Source of the DNA: a virus
Virus record (IMG/VR): IMGVR_UViG_3300036944_000511
Coordinates: 1-26,082 of that record
DNA: 26,082 bases
Strand: one strand, 5' to 3'
Below, piece by piece: positions 6,549-15,046 of this stretch (its first letter is position 1; each line of letters opens with the position of its first letter). The translations under genes and the position numbers were made by a program. Under the pieces are notes generated by a model. It saw only the letters and a program-made list of their open reading frames with translations, was not told where the DNA came from and made no database searches.

Positions 6549-8962
6549 CGCGCTTGCGCTCGTGCTAGTGGTGGACTCAGAGACGCGACGGGAGCGTTTG
6601 CAGGAGCGCCTTGGTCTTGCTGAAGACGCTCTAGAAGCTGCATGTAAAGCGGCACAGCGGCGGGATTCTGATGAACCGTGTCCAGAAGCGAAAGAGCCTG
6701 CGCGGTTGTATCATCTCGACCAATGGCGCGATAAGCAGAGTTAACCGCGCGCTGGACAGGCGACGAGTACGCTGCCGAACCCGCTCCGATACCAAGCGCA
6801 CTAAGACCCGCGAGCGCCTGGCCGACAGGATTACCGAAAGCCGCCGCGCCTCCACCGAGGCCGCCTGCCGTTAGCAGGGACCGCAAGGGTGTTCCGCTAT
6901 CAGGAACCGAGGAAGGCAGGACGGCCGCAGCCGCATCGCTTAGAGTCTGTAATCGCCCACCGCCACGGCTATAACGACCTTCGCCAGCCGCTTGACGAAC
7001 AGCGCGGTTCATAGTCGCGGGAGACGCTTCTGCTCCACGTCCCGCCGAAGCTACGTCCGAGGTCGCCTTCTGGATGATCTTGAACGTGGCGTAGGCGTCA
7101 TCGACATTGCGCACCGCCGCCAGGGCTTCTGGCGAGACAGCGCCCAGCCGTTCGGACCACAGGCCGCGAACCTCATTCAGTTTGTCACGCAATAGGCGCT
7201 GTTCAGGCGCGTTTACAGCCGCCCGATCAGCAGCGCGAATGTCTGCCGAAAGCTCGCTATCAATGCGCTTCCATGTCTGGCCGTCAATCGCTTCATCAGC
7301 TCGCCCGACCGTATTAGAGATCAGAGAGCGAAGGTTGCGACGCAGGGTAGGTGGCATGGATGCATCGTCAGCAATACGCGTAAGCGCCTCTACATAGCCA
7401 TCAGGACGCGGAATCTCAGTGACGGGGTTAAGCGCCTCGTCATAAGACCGGCTGAAGGCCTGAGACGCGTCCTGCATACGCCCACGTCCGCGACGGGTCG
7501 TCTCTGAGCCAATCTGTGCAAGCGTGTCGTTTATGGCCGCGTCGTTGAACGTCTCAAGCCCACGACGTTGAGCACCCTTGATGGCGTCTCCCATGAACGG
7601 AATCGAGGTCAGGCCGTCCTCAATGCGCTTGAACGCACCACCGGCCATTTGCCCCGGCGTCAGATCAACGCCTGCATTGGACAAGATGCGAGCATCGGAA
7701 GGGTTAGACGCGCGATTAGCCGCTCGTCCCGCGATGCTTTCCGCCAGACGGTCACCGCCTCGTTGCAGCAAGCCTCCCGTTACAGCGCCAAGAGCGCCTC
7801 CCTCAAGGCCTGCTTGCGCTCGCTCCCCGAGGCCTCCATCAGCCGCCCCGGCTCCATACAGCGCGCCAAGGCCGCCACCGACTTGAGTGGCGCGAATAGC
7901 CTTTTCCGCAGCGTTCGTTCCGCGACCAATGAAACCCGCGCCAGGAGCGGCAAAGCTCAAGCCAAACCCAGCGACGCCGCCGAGATTACGCGCCCCCCGA
8001 TTCGTCTGATTCAACAGATCTTTCGTCAGCCGCTGCTCATCGCGCACGTCGCTGTAACCACGACCAGACATCGCGCCCTGAGCCAATGCAGCCGCCTCAT
8101 CCAGAAACGGCACTTGCTCCGATGCAGCGGTAGCGAATGCCTCTGTCGCGTCGTAGGCGTTAGGCGGACGAATATAGGTGTTGCTGCCCGGCTGAAACTC
8201 GCTGTTGCTGGTCGGCTGGCCTTGGAAGGCATCCCCAGTCAGTTGGAACGGCTGGCCTTCTTTGTTGATCGCCCATGCGCCTTTGACCAGAAGCGGAATC
8301 TGGTCGTTATAGAGCTTTTCGCGAAGGTCGATAGGGTTCTGACGAGTGCCTTGTTGGGCGCTGGGGTCAATGGCGTCCGCAATCTCGAAGCCTTCGGGAG
8401 GCGGCGGCGCTGCGACCATTTCTGTAGAAGGTGACATGTCAGCAGCGGCCGCAGGCATAGCGCCAGAACCACCAGACCACCGGCCTAGAACCTCATCTGC
8501 ATAGCGCTGCGTCTTCGGTCCCCACAGATTACGGTCAGGACCGCCATGATAATACATCAGGGCTTCACGCGCGTTGCCGGTCTTCTGGAAGCCCTCTTCC
8601 AGATAGGCACGACCCAATTGATCCTGATACGCCGCCGCTTCTGGCGTCGTTCCAGTCAGCAGGTCTTCGCGATAAGGGATGCCAAGATTTCTTGCGATAC
8701 CACGTGCGGTCGAAGGTAGAACCTGAGTGCGCCCCAAGGCCTGACCGTATTGCGTCATGGGTCCGCGCACACCAGCACGACCACCCGACTCCTGAGCAAC
8801 CAGCGAATCAAAGACCTCGTTCGCAGACGAAGGCATGGGACCATTATAACGCGGCTGCGCTGAAGCACGGTTTTGAGGCGGTGTGGATTGCGCCGGTGAC
8901 GCCATTGCCGAGCCCTCAAGCTCAAACCCTGGCGGTGGCGGCGGAATGTCGTTTTGATCCAT
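6545..8962 (-). CDS. Large internal virion (DNA ejection) protein with N-terminal lytic transglycosylase domain
   Basis: This 805-residue protein starts at ATG 8962 (TAATG overlap with the upstream stop). After a proline-rich leader (PPPPPGFELEG), residues about 47-175 form a transglycosylase SLT-like domain. AQESGG holds the probable catalytic Glu58, GRTQVLPSTA matches the usual G-x-Q-x-x-P-x-T-A motif, and EALMYYHGGP closes the domain. A second PPPPEGFE motif follows near residue 190. The remainder is Gly/Ala-rich helical sequence (about 280-400, then helices to the C-terminus) without a recognised fold. Together with the two upstream genes it fits the ejected proteins of podoviruses. These leave the capsid and help DNA cross the envelope, with the SLT domain opening peptidoglycan locally. 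Confidence 0.78.
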   Translation of the reverse strand: MDQNDIPPPPPGFELEGSAMASPAQSTPPQNRASAQPRYNGPMPSSANEVFDSLVAQESGGRAGVRGPMTQYGQALGRTQVLPSTARGIARNLGIPYREDLLTGTTPEAAAYQDQLGRAYLEEGFQKTGNAREALMYYHGGPDRNLWGPKTQRYADEVLGRWSGGSGAMPAAAADMSPSTEMVAAPPPPEGFEIADAIDPSAQQGTRQNPIDLREKLYNDQIPLLVKGAWAINKEGQPFQLTGDAFQGQPTSNSEFQPGSNTYIRPPNAYDATEAFATAASEQVPFLDEAAALAQGAMSGRGYSDVRDEQRLTKDLLNQTNRGARNLGGVAGFGLSFAAPGAGFIGRGTNAAEKAIRATQVGGGLGALYGAGAADGGLGERAQAGLEGGALGAVTGGLLQRGGDRLAESIAGRAANRASNPSDARILSNAGVDLTPGQMAGGAFKRIEDGLTSIPFMGDAIKGAQRRGLETFNDAAINDTLAQIGSETTRRGRGRMQDASQAFSRSYDEALNPVTEIPRPDGYVEALTRIADDASMPPTLRRNLRSLISNTVGRADEAIDGQTWKRIDSELSADIRAADRAAVNAPEQRLLRDKLNEVRGLWSERLGAVSPEALAAVRNVDDAYATFKIIQKATSDVASAGRGAEASPATMNRAVRQAAGEGRYSRGGGRLQTLSDAAAAVLPSSVPDSGTPLRSLLTAGGLGGGAAAFGNPVGQALAGLSALGIGAGSAAYSSPVQRAVNSAYRAIGRDDTTAQALSLLDTVHQNPAAVPLYMQLLERLQQDQGAPANAPVASLSPPLARAQAR

Positions 8963-10086
8963 TAGAGCGGAACCCACTGCGAACCGTTCCACTGAACACG
9001 AGCGCCGGTTCGGGGGTTAACGGCGATAGGACGTGCAGATGCTCCACCGCCAGTCGTGGGCGTCGTCTCACGGAGCTTCTTGACCAGACCATCAACGACC
9101 GCAAACGACCGCTCAAGCTCTGGCGGCGACATATCAGCCGACAGACTGGCGACTGTAGCAGCCAGCATACGGGCTTCCGAATCCGACAGCGCGCCAAGGC
9201 CAGACGCACCAGTCGGGCTGCTGTTCTTCATATCCATAAGTTTGTCGAACGTCAGGTTGCCCTTCAGCGTGTCGATCTGGCCTTCAAGGTTTGCGCGCTT
9301 CTGCCGCTGCCACGGCAGAAGGTTCGTCCAAACTCCCGCCGCGTCAATAAACTCACGACCGCGCGTAAGGGCCTGCTCCATGCTGTCAGCCGTCTGCGTT
9401 TGTGCTGTCGCCTTACCTGCCGCAGCCGTTCGACGCTGCTCTTCGGCCCGTTGAGCCTCAGATTGACGAATGCCAAGGTCGGCCTGCTTAATGCCGAGTT
9501 CGGCTTGCGCGAGACCGGTGTCAGTCGCGAGCTTGCGTTCGTCAAGACCAAGGCGACGATCAAACTGATTCACGTCAGCTGCCAATCTTCCTTGCTGGAC
9601 TTGTTCAGCAATCGAGGGTGTCGTGCGCGTGAACACCGGTGCGATACCCTCTGAAGTTCGACGGAGAATCGTGTCTCCGCTCTCCGTAAACGACGGCTGC
9701 TCAACCGTTCGGCGGCCTGCCACGGCTTGAGCAGCCCCTGCTCCGATGACTTGAGGCGCGTATTGCTGACCTACGTTTTTCGCCCACTCTTGAGGCGCGG
9801 TTTGGAACAGAGCCCGTTCGGTCGGGTCCGTGATTCCAGCCGCGATTGATGCTTGCTGCATACGCTGAGCCTGCGCCGCCTGTGACGCCTGCTCCCGCTG
9901 CTCATACATCCGCCCCACGTCGTTCGGATTGTACCCCGCCGCCACGCCCCAAATATAATCCAGCAGCCCCGGCTTCTTAGCCGCAGGCGCACGGCCTTGA
10001 GGGATAGCCGCAATAGCCTCGTTCGCACCCGCAAACATGGATTGGCGGGGCGGCTGATTGTAGAGCGTGTCAAAGATAGACGACAT
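8962..10086 (-). CDS. Internal virion/DNA ejection protein
   Basis: This 374-residue protein starts at ATG 10086 (MSSIFDTLYNQ), overlapping the upstream stop as TGATG. It is largely helical and glutamine/alanine-rich (QASQAAQAQRMQQAS; TGLAQAELGIKQADLGIRQS, whose ADLGIRQS-like repeats suggest coiled coil). The C-terminus has a compact NPRTGARVQWNGSQW motif resembling the tail of other phage ejection proteins. Composition and position between the tail hub genes and the SLT-containing protein support a role as a capsid-internal ejected protein; no enzyme motif is visible. Confidence 0.65.
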   Translation of the reverse strand: MSSIFDTLYNQPPRQSMFAGANEAIAAIPQGRAPAAKKPGLLDYIWGVAAGYNPNDVGRMYEQREQASQAAQAQRMQQASIAAGITDPTERALFQTAPQEWAKNVGQQYAPQVIGAGAAQAVAGRRTVEQPSFTESGDTILRRTSEGIAPVFTRTTPSIAEQVQQGRLAADVNQFDRRLGLDERKLATDTGLAQAELGIKQADLGIRQSEAQRAEEQRRTAAAGKATAQTQTADSMEQALTRGREFIDAAGVWTNLLPWQRQKRANLEGQIDTLKGNLTFDKLMDMKNSSPTGASGLGALSDSEARMLAATVASLSADMSPPELERSFAVVDGLVKKLRETTPTTGGGASARPIAVNPRTGARVQWNGSQWVPL

Positions 10087-10673
10087 CAGCCCGGCATCCC
10101 TGGAACCTTCGGAGCCCAACTAAACCCGAATTGCGACGTACTACCCGTCGATTTGTTCAGGCCTTGGCTTGTGCCGCTCGTGGTTGTATTCGCGCCCATG
10201 TAGCGCGCCAGAAGATCCGCAAGAGACTGGTTCTGCGTCATGCTGAAGGCGTTCTGGTTTTGATTTTCAGCCTGCGCAATCGCTTGAGCTTGCGAATAAC
10301 CCTGTTGCATCAGGTTCGCGATGGTTGACGAGCGGTTGCGGTCGATATTGCCTGCAAGCTCAGCTTCGTAAACCCCTTGTCGCTTATCCCCGAACGCCCC
10401 TGCCTGCGCAAACTCCGCGCGCTGTTGATTGCCCGCAAGCTCGCCTTCGCGGTTAATCTGGGCGACAGATGAATCAATCACGTCCTGCTGATACGGGTTG
10501 AAATACTGCGCCACAGAGCCAGGATCGAACTTTTGGTAGTTCTGACCCTCAAGGCGAGCCATCGCGTCGCGATAAGCGGACTCGCCCGCTGCGTTGAGCC
10601 CCGTATTTTGCGTAAAGGATTGCGAGGTCTCTTGGCTAGACTTCGACTTGCCCTTGCTGCCGCCGATACTCAT
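10086..10673 (-). CDS. Small internal virion/ejection-type protein
   Basis: This 195-residue protein has a low-complexity Ser/Lys N-terminus (MSIGGSKGKSKSSQ), a helical core with FNPYQQDVIDSSVAQINRE, GAFGDKRQGVYEAELA and GYSQAQAIAQAE, and a Ser/Thr/Gly-rich end. The NPYQQxVID...GAFGxxRxGV pattern is one I associate with a widespread structural protein of short-tailed phages found next to ejection proteins; its role is not firmly known. ATG 10673 follows the previous stop directly, and the stop overlaps the next start. Confidence 0.65.
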   Translation of the reverse strand: MSIGGSKGKSKSSQETSQSFTQNTGLNAAGESAYRDAMARLEGQNYQKFDPGSVAQYFNPYQQDVIDSSVAQINREGELAGNQQRAEFAQAGAFGDKRQGVYEAELAGNIDRNRSSTIANLMQQGYSQAQAIAQAENQNQNAFSMTQNQSLADLLARYMGANTTTSGTSQGLNKSTGSTSQFGFSWAPKVPGMPG

Positions 10674-11045
10674 TCAAAGCTCCTTAGACATCGAAGTCCA
10701 AGCCGGTTTATATCCTAACTCCCGCGCCCATCCGGGGCGGCCTACAATGTAGGATAGGGTGCATCCGTTGAGCTTGCCCCAAGCTCGGATATTATCGTGC
10801 ATTTTCTTCAGTTCGGCAAGACCTTTGCCGTTCGCGCTCAGATCTGCGCCCGCAAGCCAGAAGTTGAGGCCTCGTGTTCTTGGGAAGTCGTGGAACTGCG
10901 TCACCACGGCGGAATGTTCGCCGGGCCAAAACACCGCTTCGCCCTGCTCAACGTATTCCTTCACGTCCTCGATCCGGTATAGATCCGCGCCCTGCTCGTC
11001 CAAGGCCTGCTGAATCCAAGGCGCGCACCGATCCCATTCAGTCAA
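10674..11045 (-). CDS. GNAT-like virion-region protein (T7 gp13-like class, tentative)
   Basis: The reading frame starts at TTG 11045, with GGGG a few bases upstream, and overlaps the previous gene by eight bases. The 123 residues end in a segment reminiscent of small phage acetyltransferase-fold proteins (WGKLNGCTLSYIVGRPGWARELGYKPAW). In T7-like phages a protein of this fold (gp13) is made next to the internal virion proteins and is needed for particle assembly. I see no clear acetyl-CoA-binding loop, so enzymatic activity is doubtful. The function is inferred from fold impression and position. Confidence 0.5.
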   Translation of the reverse strand: MTEWDRCAPWIQQALDEQGADLYRIEDVKEYVEQGEAVFWPGEHSAVVTQFHDFPRTRGLNFWLAGADLSANGKGLAELKKMHDNIRAWGKLNGCTLSYIVGRPGWARELGYKPAWTSMSKEL

Positions 11046-11223
11046 AGATGCGCCCCATCATCTTGAGAAAGTCGCGCTGTTTTACAGATCGGTCGGGGAA
11101 TAGGATCAGATCGTCACCAACAGACTGAGCCTTGAACGTCAGGCCGCCGATGACGACCGTAGCAATTTCGCCTTCGTTCGTGACCTCTGCGCCTTCCGGT
11201 AGATCAGCAATCGCATATTTCAT
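11038..11223 (-). CDS. Small hypothetical protein (61 aa)
   Basis: The 61-residue protein is compact and beta-rich at first (EVTNEGEIATVVIGGLTFKAQ). It has a basic helical end (VKQRDFLKMMGRIF) and no membrane segment. ATGA coupling links it to the upstream gene at 11220-11223, and its 3' end overlaps the next TTG start. It belongs to the virion assembly block, but I do not recognise it. Confidence 0.65.
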   Translation of the reverse strand: MKYAIADLPEGAEVTNEGEIATVVIGGLTFKAQSVGDDLILFPDRSVKQRDFLKMMGRIFD

Positions 11224-11432
11224 AGCGGAACCACCACAAGCGCACCGGATTGGATAGCCACTCTATAACGAAAACCTGTCACTTCGTCACTCATGATAAA
11301 GGCTTCTGATGACAGTTCGAGGTCTTGGCCGATCATGCGCGTCTGCTGTCCGCGACGGTCCAGAAGCGCCCGGTAGCGGTCCTGCTCTTCGGAGGAATAG
11401 GCGGCGGGGGCTTTGGGTGATTTTGCGCTCAT
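11220..11432 (-). CDS. Small hypothetical protein (70 aa)
   Basis: The 70-residue protein has a charged helical N-terminal half (YSSEEQDRYRALLDRRGQQT) and a beta-rich end (GFRYRVAIQSGALVVVPL). It is coupled by ATGA overlaps to the tail hub gene upstream (11429-11432) and to the 61-residue gene downstream. No family is recognised. Small proteins here are common in podovirus virion operons. Confidence 0.65.
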   Translation of the reverse strand: MSAKSPKAPAAYSSEEQDRYRALLDRRGQQTRMIGQDLELSSEAFIMSDEVTGFRYRVAIQSGALVVVPL

Positions 11433-12892
11433 CGTCCGCTTCCCACCTTCACGTCAAACCGAAAGTCGCCAACGCGGAAGTCCCGATCTGCAACCGCAGT
11501 CATCTTCACACTGACGCGGCGCGCCTGGAACCGCACGTCTGTCTTGTCAGTGGCAGTCACCGCAGCAACAATCTCATCCTCGCTCATGGGGTAGTCGCCA
11601 TTGATGAACGACACAGCTACGTCCCCAAGATTGTTCTCATCAGGGATGATCGCCTCAACAGACATGAGCCGGTCGCCTTCGCCAATCTCAAGCGCCCCGG
11701 ATTGCGAGTAAGGCGAGCGTCCATCGCGCTGCTGTCCAACCTCATGCTCAAAGACCTGACCGTCAGCGTCGATCATGAGCGGATATTGGAACTCTCCGCG
11801 CGATGTGCCGCACAGCCGCACAAGAGCGCCAATGCCCCAATGGTTCAGGCGATAGTTGTAGAACACATAGCGATTGTTCTCCAGCGATGACGCCGAAGGA
11901 TAGAACCACCAGATTTCTCCGAACTCGGAAATATGCATACCCGACACCTTGGACGTTTGCCCGGTATTGATGTCGGAAAACACGAAATCCTGAACGTCGC
12001 ATGGGAGCGGCTTTACAAACCCGTCATAGGTCCAGAACCCGTTCGTTCCCATCCACCAAGCGCGGTCATCGACACAGACCGGAGAGCCCTTGGAAATAAC
12101 GCCGCAGTCCGTCGCAAGCCTCTCAAACGAATAGACGGTCGGCAAGCCCACATAGGTCGCCAAGTGTGCGTCTGTGTCTGAGAAGATCAGATTACCGCCG
12201 CGAATTCGGCGTCCACACCGAAGAGCGCCAGTCGTCTGAAGGCGTTTCCCTCCCGCCTGATTCGTGGCTGTTGGCGTCCAATCAGTGTTGTCCTCAAGGT
12301 CGGACCAATCGACCGCGCGAGGGTCGCCATCCGCCCCAATCGCCATCATGGAGCGCTGCTCTGTCACAAGCACCGCTTCAGCCGTAGGTGCGTTGACGAT
12401 CACCGCAGCAGGCGTCGCGACGTTCAGAGTCCACTCGTAAATATCTTCGCCATAGCTGGCGACGAGATATTCTCCCCAATTGTCCAGTGTCCAGACCCGA
12501 ACCGGGATCGTGTTCAGCACGTCAGGGCGGGGGGTTCCGTAACGCCCCCGACCATACTTCCCGCGCCCATACCCGCCACCCGTCGTGGCATCCGCAGCAG
12601 TCGGCGTGAACCCGACTGGCGTAATGTCCGACACGGTTCCGGGGCGATTCATGACGAACAGGCCCTCATTAGAGCCTAGTCCGCACCATGACTGATTGTC
12701 GTTTGCGCGCCAAGTGAACATTGCGCGCGTCCGGCCTGGAACGTCGTCACTTGTTTTGGTTCGCCATCCGCCGACCGGCCGGGACGTGTTGTCGGGCCAC
12801 CTCCAGAGGTCACAGTCATAAACGCGACCACGCGACTGATAGCGCGTTCCGTTACGATACGCGCCGGGAGGGACGGCATAAGGAATCAGCAT
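11429..12892 (-). CDS. Tail hub/stabilisation protein (P22 gp10-like beta-propeller)
   Basis: This 487-residue, tryptophan- and glycine-rich, beta-dominated protein has repeated blade-like segments (GVISKGSPVCVDDRAWWMG, GMHISEFGEIWWFYPSAS, RYVFYNYRLNHWGIG). These resemble the P22 gp10 hub family, which closes the head-tail channel and carries the tail spikes. An N-terminal loop of Gly-Arg-Tyr repeats (GYGRGKYGRGRYGTP, about residues 108-122) stands out. It starts at ATG 12892, overlapping the previous stop (TGATG). The family assignment rests on pattern and on its position after the adaptor and fibre-like genes. Confidence 0.7.
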   Translation of the reverse strand: MLIPYAVPPGAYRNGTRYQSRGRVYDCDLWRWPDNTSRPVGGWRTKTSDDVPGRTRAMFTWRANDNQSWCGLGSNEGLFVMNRPGTVSDITPVGFTPTAADATTGGGYGRGKYGRGRYGTPRPDVLNTIPVRVWTLDNWGEYLVASYGEDIYEWTLNVATPAAVIVNAPTAEAVLVTEQRSMMAIGADGDPRAVDWSDLEDNTDWTPTATNQAGGKRLQTTGALRCGRRIRGGNLIFSDTDAHLATYVGLPTVYSFERLATDCGVISKGSPVCVDDRAWWMGTNGFWTYDGFVKPLPCDVQDFVFSDINTGQTSKVSGMHISEFGEIWWFYPSASSLENNRYVFYNYRLNHWGIGALVRLCGTSRGEFQYPLMIDADGQVFEHEVGQQRDGRSPYSQSGALEIGEGDRLMSVEAIIPDENNLGDVAVSFINGDYPMSEDEIVAAVTATDKTDVRFQARRVSVKMTAVADRDFRVGDFRFDVKVGSGR

Positions 12893-13221
12893 CAGGTCCG
12901 CTCCAAATTCACCGGGACAGGAGCCGACTGATACGTCACACCATTGACCACGGCCTCATACACAAACGATGCCGTTCGCGCCTCTGGAGAGGAAAAAACA
13001 GACGTGAAGGCTGTAGTTTCGCTAGAAGGCGCTGTAGCATTTATCGAGGCCGAACCAGACACCCGCACCCAAGAGGCAGACGTAGCCGCTCCACCAACAA
13101 TGGTAGCAGTCACTGTGTCGCTCGTTACGACACTGGCTGACGACACGCCGTCCGCAGAAGACGGAGAGACAGTGATGGAGACGGCGGACGCCCCGACCAG
13201 GGCTGCAACGGCCCCGGTCAT
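12892..13221 (-). CDS. Ig/BIG-like virion surface protein
   Basis: The 109-residue protein is Ser/Thr/Ala/Val-rich and reads as one beta-sandwich domain (VSITVSPSSADGVSSAS, TVTATIVGGAATSASWVRVSG, SFVYEAVVNGVTYQSAPV), similar to Ig-like domains added to phage virion proteins. ATG 13221 (MTGAVAAL) is preferred to the longer frame to 13248 because it makes an ATGA overlap with the previous stop. It probably decorates the tail or capsid. Confidence 0.65.
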   Translation of the reverse strand: MTGAVAALVGASAVSITVSPSSADGVSSASVVTSDTVTATIVGGAATSASWVRVSGSASINATAPSSETTAFTSVFSSPEARTASFVYEAVVNGVTYQSAPVPVNLERT

Positions 13222-13781
13222 GCGATGCCTACACCGCTTAGCGTCCATACATTAGAGGCCTCATGAACAAGCGTAGCCTGACCATACGCCGCGACCGTCT
13301 TGTTGCTGTTCGTGTCGCTACCCACCAACCGAAGCGCAACGCCCGAACCACGGGCCAGCGTGATAATGCCGGTTGATCCGGCGCGAACGGCAATGATCGT
13401 CCCCACAGGAAAACCGACCGTCCCCACAGGGGGAATAGTCCATGTCCGGTCAGTCGTTCCAGACAAACGGATCATCTTTCCCGCGTCGGTCAGCAAGAAC
13501 GTCCGCGTCGCATCAATCGAAACGACAGGCAAGCCACGATAACCCGCTGAATACTGCGATCCAGGCCCGACATCGGCCAAGACAACATCGCCGGTCATCG
13601 TGCCCCCCGCCTTGGGTAGGGCGGCGGTCGATAGCGTTTCGTTCGCATTGATGGCCGCAGCGTAGGCGTCCAGCGTTGGCTTGATCTGCGACCCTAGAGC
13701 CGTGTTAAGCTCAAAGCCCCACGTATCTTCGTCGGCATCATAGGTCGGGACGTTGCCGTCATAGGTGTTGGTGACTGGCAT
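13218..13781 (-). CDS. Tail fibre-like/head fibre-like virion protein
   Basis: The 187-residue protein opens with a conserved-looking short domain (YDADEDTWGFELNTAL, then KPTLDAYAAAINA). It carries the LPKAGGTMTGDVVLAD motif typical of phage fibre and base-plate-associated proteins, and it ends in a beta-rich domain (GTIIAVRAGSTGIITLARGS). It probably forms a small fibre or plug attached to the virion. It sits between the adaptor and the Ig-like protein, coupled to both. Confidence 0.7.
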   Translation of the reverse strand: MPVTNTYDGNVPTYDADEDTWGFELNTALGSQIKPTLDAYAAAINANETLSTAALPKAGGTMTGDVVLADVGPGSQYSAGYRGLPVVSIDATRTFLLTDAGKMIRLSGTTDRTWTIPPVGTVGFPVGTIIAVRAGSTGIITLARGSGVALRLVGSDTNSNKTVAAYGQATLVHEASNVWTLSGVGIA

Positions 13782-14389
13782 TATGCAATCGCCCTGACTT
13801 GAACCTCGGCATGAGCGCCGAACTGAGACTCAATCGAATCCGCGTTGATGGTGGCGTAGGCTTCCTCGACAAACGACTTCCACACGGGGATGCGCTGATC
13901 GTCCAGAAGGAAAGGAGCCGCCTGCAAAGCCGCGCCATATAGGTAGGCGTCAGGGTTTTCCGACAGCATCCAGTTGCATGTATTCTGGTCGCTCAGCGGG
14001 TCGATGCCGGTCCAATACCGCACTACGCATTCTTCGTCGCCCGCGTTAGGCGAGAAGTGAAGCTGATTGCCGATGATCGTGTAATAGAGCGATGCGCCAT
14101 TCCAAGCGGAGCGCGCGTCTCGCACGTCATCCAACTGTTCGGGCGTGACGTAGGTCAGGGCGTAGTTGCCCGCCCGGATAGCCTCGACGCCCTTGAAGTT
14201 GCACGGCAGGGACTTGGGGTCGCCGTTCAGTGTGAACGTCATGCGGCCCTGCATCCGATAGTGCTTGATTCGACGCGATGCCTGCGCTTCGAACAGGCGA
14301 ATGAATGACGGGATTTGCGCCGTCAGGTTCGTCTTGTTCAGTAGCAGCGCGACTTCGGCCTGTAGGCCTGCGTAGGTGTCGAGACTCAT
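13781..14389 (-). CDS. Head-tail adaptor protein (P22 gp4/SU10 adaptor-like)
   Basis: The 202-residue protein has the profile of podovirus adaptor proteins. The N-terminal helical part includes IPSFIRLFEAQASRRIKHYRM. A middle beta section (FTLNGDPKSLPCNFKGVEAI...YYTIIGNQLHFSPN) is followed by NPDAYLYGAALQAAPFL and a C-terminal helical segment. The adaptor ring docks beneath the portal and connects to the tail hub. The start is ATG 14389 (ATGA overlap with the upstream stop), and the end overlaps the next start (TAATG). Confidence 0.8.
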   Translation of the reverse strand: MSLDTYAGLQAEVALLLNKTNLTAQIPSFIRLFEAQASRRIKHYRMQGRMTFTLNGDPKSLPCNFKGVEAIRAGNYALTYVTPEQLDDVRDARSAWNGASLYYTIIGNQLHFSPNAGDEECVVRYWTGIDPLSDQNTCNWMLSENPDAYLYGAALQAAPFLLDDQRIPVWKSFVEEAYATINADSIESQFGAHAEVQVRAIA

Positions 14390-14733
14390 CGCATCACCCC
14401 GTTGCTAACGCCTAGCCGCCCCGGCGCGGTGCGAAGATAGGCGTAGTCAGGGTCGTTCAGCTTGCGAGCCAGCTTGTCTTGATGATTGGCGTCCAGGCAA
14501 TCCCAGCCTTCCTCGTTCAGCCATTTCAGGCGCAACAGGGCCGGAATACGGGCAACCCTACGCAACTCGCGCGTAGGGCTGTAACCGTCATTGTGCGTCT
14601 GCATTTCGCGGTTCTGATCGAGAAGCGCACCAACGTCCGAAGACATGCGAACCTCGATCCCGCCATTGCCGTCGTGGCGGTAGTCTTTCCTGACGCCCGT
14701 CAGTTTGTCGTAATTGCCGAAGCGCCAGGTCAT
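14386..14733 (-). CDS. Conserved phage head-region protein (115 aa)
   Basis: The motifs HNDGYSPTRELRRVARIP and LARKLNDPDYAYLRTAPGRL recall a protein found beside adaptors in many short-tailed phages, where its role is not established. It is mostly helical, with an early GGIEVRM-type strand. It lies three bases after the upstream stop and is coupled to the adaptor. Participation in head completion is inferred from position. Confidence 0.65.
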   Translation of the reverse strand: MTWRFGNYDKLTGVRKDYRHDGNGGIEVRMSSDVGALLDQNREMQTHNDGYSPTRELRRVARIPALLRLKWLNEEGWDCLDANHQDKLARKLNDPDYAYLRTAPGRLGVSNGVMR

Positions 14734-14736
14734 GAC

Positions 14737-15027
14737 TTAGTTAGCTCCTTCTTCCGAAGCGTTCTCAGCCTTCGGTGGGCGACCAGGGCCGCGACGGGCT
14801 TGCTGGATCTCAGCGAAACCACGTTCCTCAAGGGCTTCGGCAATGTCACGCGGAAGGTCCAGCGTGTCGCCGCGTTCGTAAACCTCGTCGCCCCCCTTGG
14901 GGTCGTGATTGCCGCTCGAAATCATGCCGTCACCCTTCGGCAAGACGCGGATTTCCACCATCTCGTTTTTGACTTCCGGCTCATGGATGCCAATCGCTTC
15001 ATTCTCGACTTCACGTTTCGTCTTCAT
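14737..15027 (-). CDS. Small charged protein downstream of the capsid gene
   Basis: The start at ATG 15027 (MKTKREVENE) has GGAG about six bases upstream, so the longer frame to 15060 is not preferred. The 96 residues are strongly charged. They contain a beta-like MVEIRVLPKGDGMISSG, a helix DIAEALEERGFAEI and an AT-hook-like GRPPK near the end. Similar small proteins follow capsid genes in some podoviruses and may be accessory head proteins. I cannot assign a family. Confidence 0.65.
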   Translation of the reverse strand: MKTKREVENEAIGIHEPEVKNEMVEIRVLPKGDGMISSGNHDPKGGDEVYERGDTLDLPRDIAEALEERGFAEIQQARRGPGRPPKAENASEEGAN

Positions 15028-15046
15028 GGTCTTCTCCGTTGTGGGT

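Noticed and set aside
6463-6744. Plus-strand 93-codon frame with hydrophobic N-terminus
   Set aside because: It is antisense to the end of the 805-residue gene and to the 32-codon bridge, has no ribosome site, and would be an isolated rightward gene inside a leftward operon.
7568-8434. Plus-strand 288-codon frame
   Set aside because: It is antisense to the ejection protein, arginine/serine-rich as expected for a high-GC shadow, with no motif and no ribosome site.
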